A stretch of DNA of 64,000 bases, taken from assembly GCA_039725955.1 (NCBI GenBank), contig CP091034.1, forward strand, positions 868,001-932,000, read 5' to 3'. Positions 62,388 through 64,000 of this stretch are shown here, piece by piece. The translations under genes were made by a program, and so were the position numbers. How positions within the stretch are numbered: position 1 is the first letter of the stretch; every line of letters begins with the position of its first letter. The stretch comes from Sinorhizobium sp. B11. GTDB lineage: Bacteria > Pseudomonadota > Alphaproteobacteria > Rhizobiales > Rhizobiaceae. The notes under the pieces are model-generated. The model saw nothing but the letters and a program-made list of their open reading frames with translations. It had not been told where the DNA came from and made no database searches.

Positions 62388-62410
62388 GCGCCCGGAGCGG
62401 GTCCGGGCGC
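62388..62410. terminator. GC-rich hairpin between convergent mocR and htrA genes
   Basis: GCGCCCGGA/TCCGGGCGC, a perfect 9-bp stem with a GCGGG loop. No T-run lies on either side, so it may be a bidirectional pause or RNA-end structure. Confidence 0.6.
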
Positions 62411-62430
62411 AGTGCTCACGTGGGTGCCCT

Positions 62431-63936
62431 TCAAGCGGCGGCGAAGGGCACGGCCACGAAGGTCTTGTTGCCGCCGCGTTCGATCAGGAGCAACACCGAC
62501 TTGCGGCCGGACTTGCCGGCATCGGCAACGGCGGTCTTGACGTCACGGGCATCGTGCACCGGCTTGTCGTTGACAGAGACGATCACGTCACCGGGCTGGA
62601 TGCCGGCAGCAGCGGCTGACTTGTCCGGGTTGACATTGGCAACGACGGCGCCGGCAACGCTGTGGGGCAGGTTGAGCTGCTGGCGGATATCAGGCGTCAG
62701 GTCGGCAAGGCCGATGCCGAGGCTCGGCTGACCGGCAGCCTGGCCCTGATCATCGCTGCTTTCGACGGCGGCCTGCTTCTGCGTGTCTTCATTGCCGCCG
62801 ACGGTCACGTTGAGATCGACCGTCTTGCCGTCACGCCAGACGGCCAGCGTTTCCTTCGCACCCGGCGACAGGTCGGCAACGAGGCGCGACAGGTCCTTCG
62901 GCGTCTTGACATTTTCGCTGCCAACGGCGGTTACGATGTCACCCGTCTTGATCCCGGCATGGGCGGCAGGCGTCCCGTTGGTGACGGCGGCAACCAGCGC
63001 GCCTTCAGCCTTGGAGAGACCGACAGCATCGGCGACATCCTGGGTGACCGGCTGGATTTGCACGCCGAGATAGCCGTGATCGATCGAACCGTCCTTCTGC
63101 AGCTTGGCAACGATCACCTTTGCTTCGGAGGAAGGAATGGCGAAGCCGACGCCGACGCTGCCGCCGTTTGGCGAGTAGATGGCGGTATTGATGCCGACGA
63201 CATTGCCATCACGATCGACCAGCGGACCACCGGAATTGCCATGGTTGATCGGCGCATCGATCTGGATGAAATCATCGTACGGGCCGCTGTGCAGGTCGCG
63301 GCCACGGGCCGAGACGATGCCCGCCGTTACCGTGGTGCCGATGCCGAACGGATTGCCGATGGCCAGGATCTGGTCGCCGAGCTTCAGCTTGTCGGAATCG
63401 CCCCAGGCGACGGTGGCAAGCGGATGCGGAGCCTGGACCTTCAGAACGGCGAGGTCGGACTTGGGATCGGCGCCGAGCAGCTTGGCCGGCAGTTCGGTAC
63501 CGTCGTCGAGCGTGACCTTGATGTCGATGGCGTTGTCGATGACGTGGTTGTTGGTAACGATCACGCCGTCGGGGCTGATGACGAAACCGGAGCCGAGCGC
63601 CATGGCATGCTGCTGCGGCTGTTGCTGCTGCGGTGCCTGATGCGGCAGCGGAATACCCTGCTGTTCGAAGAATTGCCGGAACTGCTCGTCCATCGGCGAA
63701 CCGTCTGCACTGGCATTGGTGGCCTTCATCGTGGTGGTGATGGTTACAACGGCCGGCTTGTCGGCATCGACGACGGCAGCAAAGGAGCCGCTGGAGGTAA
63801 GAGCGCCCCCTGCCTCAGCCGGCGCGGCAAGCGCCGTCGAGGAAGAGGAAAGGGCAAACGGCAGGGAGGCCGCGCCGAGAACGATGGCCGCTCCGACAAG
63901 TGCTGCGGCCCGGTGCTTGCGAAGAATGTTTGACAT
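62431..63936 (-). CDS. Do-family periplasmic serine endoprotease (HtrA/DegP-like)
   Basis: 501-residue trypsin-like protease with an N-terminal signal helix (about 8-38). The catalytic triad is H131 (TNNHVID), D161 (SDLAVLKV) and S235 (GNSGGPL). A Gln-rich LA-loop-like insertion (HQAPQQQQPQQH, about 99-110) is present. Two PDZ domains (about 290-380 and 405-495) follow. It degrades or refolds misfolded envelope proteins. ATG 63936 has AAGGGA upstream; the longer frame from 63987 lacks it. The whole gene fits inside the window. Confidence 0.95.
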   Translation of the reverse strand: MSNILRKHRAAALVGAAIVLGAASLPFALSSSSTALAAPAEAGGALTSSGSFAAVVDADKPAVVTITTTMKATNASADGSPMDEQFRQFFEQQGIPLPHQAPQQQQPQQHAMALGSGFVISPDGVIVTNNHVIDNAIDIKVTLDDGTELPAKLLGADPKSDLAVLKVQAPHPLATVAWGDSDKLKLGDQILAIGNPFGIGTTVTAGIVSARGRDLHSGPYDDFIQIDAPINHGNSGGPLVDRDGNVVGINTAIYSPNGGSVGVGFAIPSSEAKVIVAKLQKDGSIDHGYLGVQIQPVTQDVADAVGLSKAEGALVAAVTNGTPAAHAGIKTGDIVTAVGSENVKTPKDLSRLVADLSPGAKETLAVWRDGKTVDLNVTVGGNEDTQKQAAVESSDDQGQAAGQPSLGIGLADLTPDIRQQLNLPHSVAGAVVANVNPDKSAAAAGIQPGDVIVSVNDKPVHDARDVKTAVADAGKSGRKSVLLLIERGGNKTFVAVPFAAA

Positions 63937-64000
63937 AGTGGAAGTCCCTTGCGAGAGCGTTGGCATTGAATGGCGTCTTGGTTCCATGCCATGGACCTTG

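Noticed and set aside
62662..63933. 423-codon plus-strand frame opposite the HtrA gene
   Set aside because: Shadow frame; the minus strand has an intact catalytic triad and PDZ domains.

Overview
This 64 kb window looks like ordinary core chromosome of a Rhizobium-type alphaproteobacterium (Rhizobiaceae). The evidence is high GC, dense short-spaced operons, a CcrM-type GANTC methyltransferase, pyruvate phosphate dikinase, a ctaC-ctaD-ctaB-coxF-ctaG-ctaE cytochrome aa3 operon, an invasion-associated locus B protein and a thrC-M16 peptidase pair. I see no phage, transposase, plasmid origin or CRISPR array. The genus assignment is inferred from gene content and order, not from a search.

Layout. 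0.1-7.4 kb: a small lipoprotein, pdxH, a polysaccharide deacetylase, a SPOR-tailed D,D-carboxypeptidase, a MazG-like protein, then a minus-strand tldD-GNAT-GST operon. 7.5-18.3 kb: an IalB-like secreted protein divergent from the aa3 oxidase operon, followed by DUF983, SURF1, ispH, thrB and rnhA. Here the terminal oxidase subunits, heme farnesylation and Cu-B delivery are encoded together. 18.3-25.5 kb: a zinc-ribbon metallopeptidase, CsbD, YqgE, a DsbD-N-like protein, a 1-Cys peroxiredoxin and a metal ABC transporter behind a two-dyad Zur-like operator. 25.7-32 kb (minus strand): thrC, M16 peptidase, GNAT and a large membrane GGDEF-EAL protein. 32-40 kb: lipoprotein, two HAD phosphatases, GntR, an ArsR/NIPSNAP/monooxygenase module, ccrM, an NTF2-like protein, mutY and a DciA-like protein. 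40-48 kb: DsbA-like protein, smc, a candidate structured RNA and ppdK. 48-58 kb: small hypotheticals, a DUF1499 protein, DCC and MBL proteins, a cupin, tRNA-Gln, a TetR/PspA/YiaAB module, and a 1131-residue MFS-acyltransferase-acyl-ACP synthetase fusion. 58-64 kb: a lipoprotein, tRNA-Pro, a YghU-type GST, a GNAT divergent from a MocR regulator, and a Do-family HtrA protease.

The most interesting material is regulatory and small: the Zur-like dyads with an unlabelled 43-residue membrane ORF translationally coupled to the transporter; a four-hairpin RNA between smc and ppdK; three identical-pattern 13-bp operators between tetR and pspA; a 36-bp hyphenated palindrome between arsR and its neighbours; and a degenerate SGDQF GGDEF site. 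I found no clearly new multigene system. Start sites were moved from the longest ORF wherever a Shine-Dalgarno match, signal peptide or family length favoured an internal start; those choices are stated in each entry.
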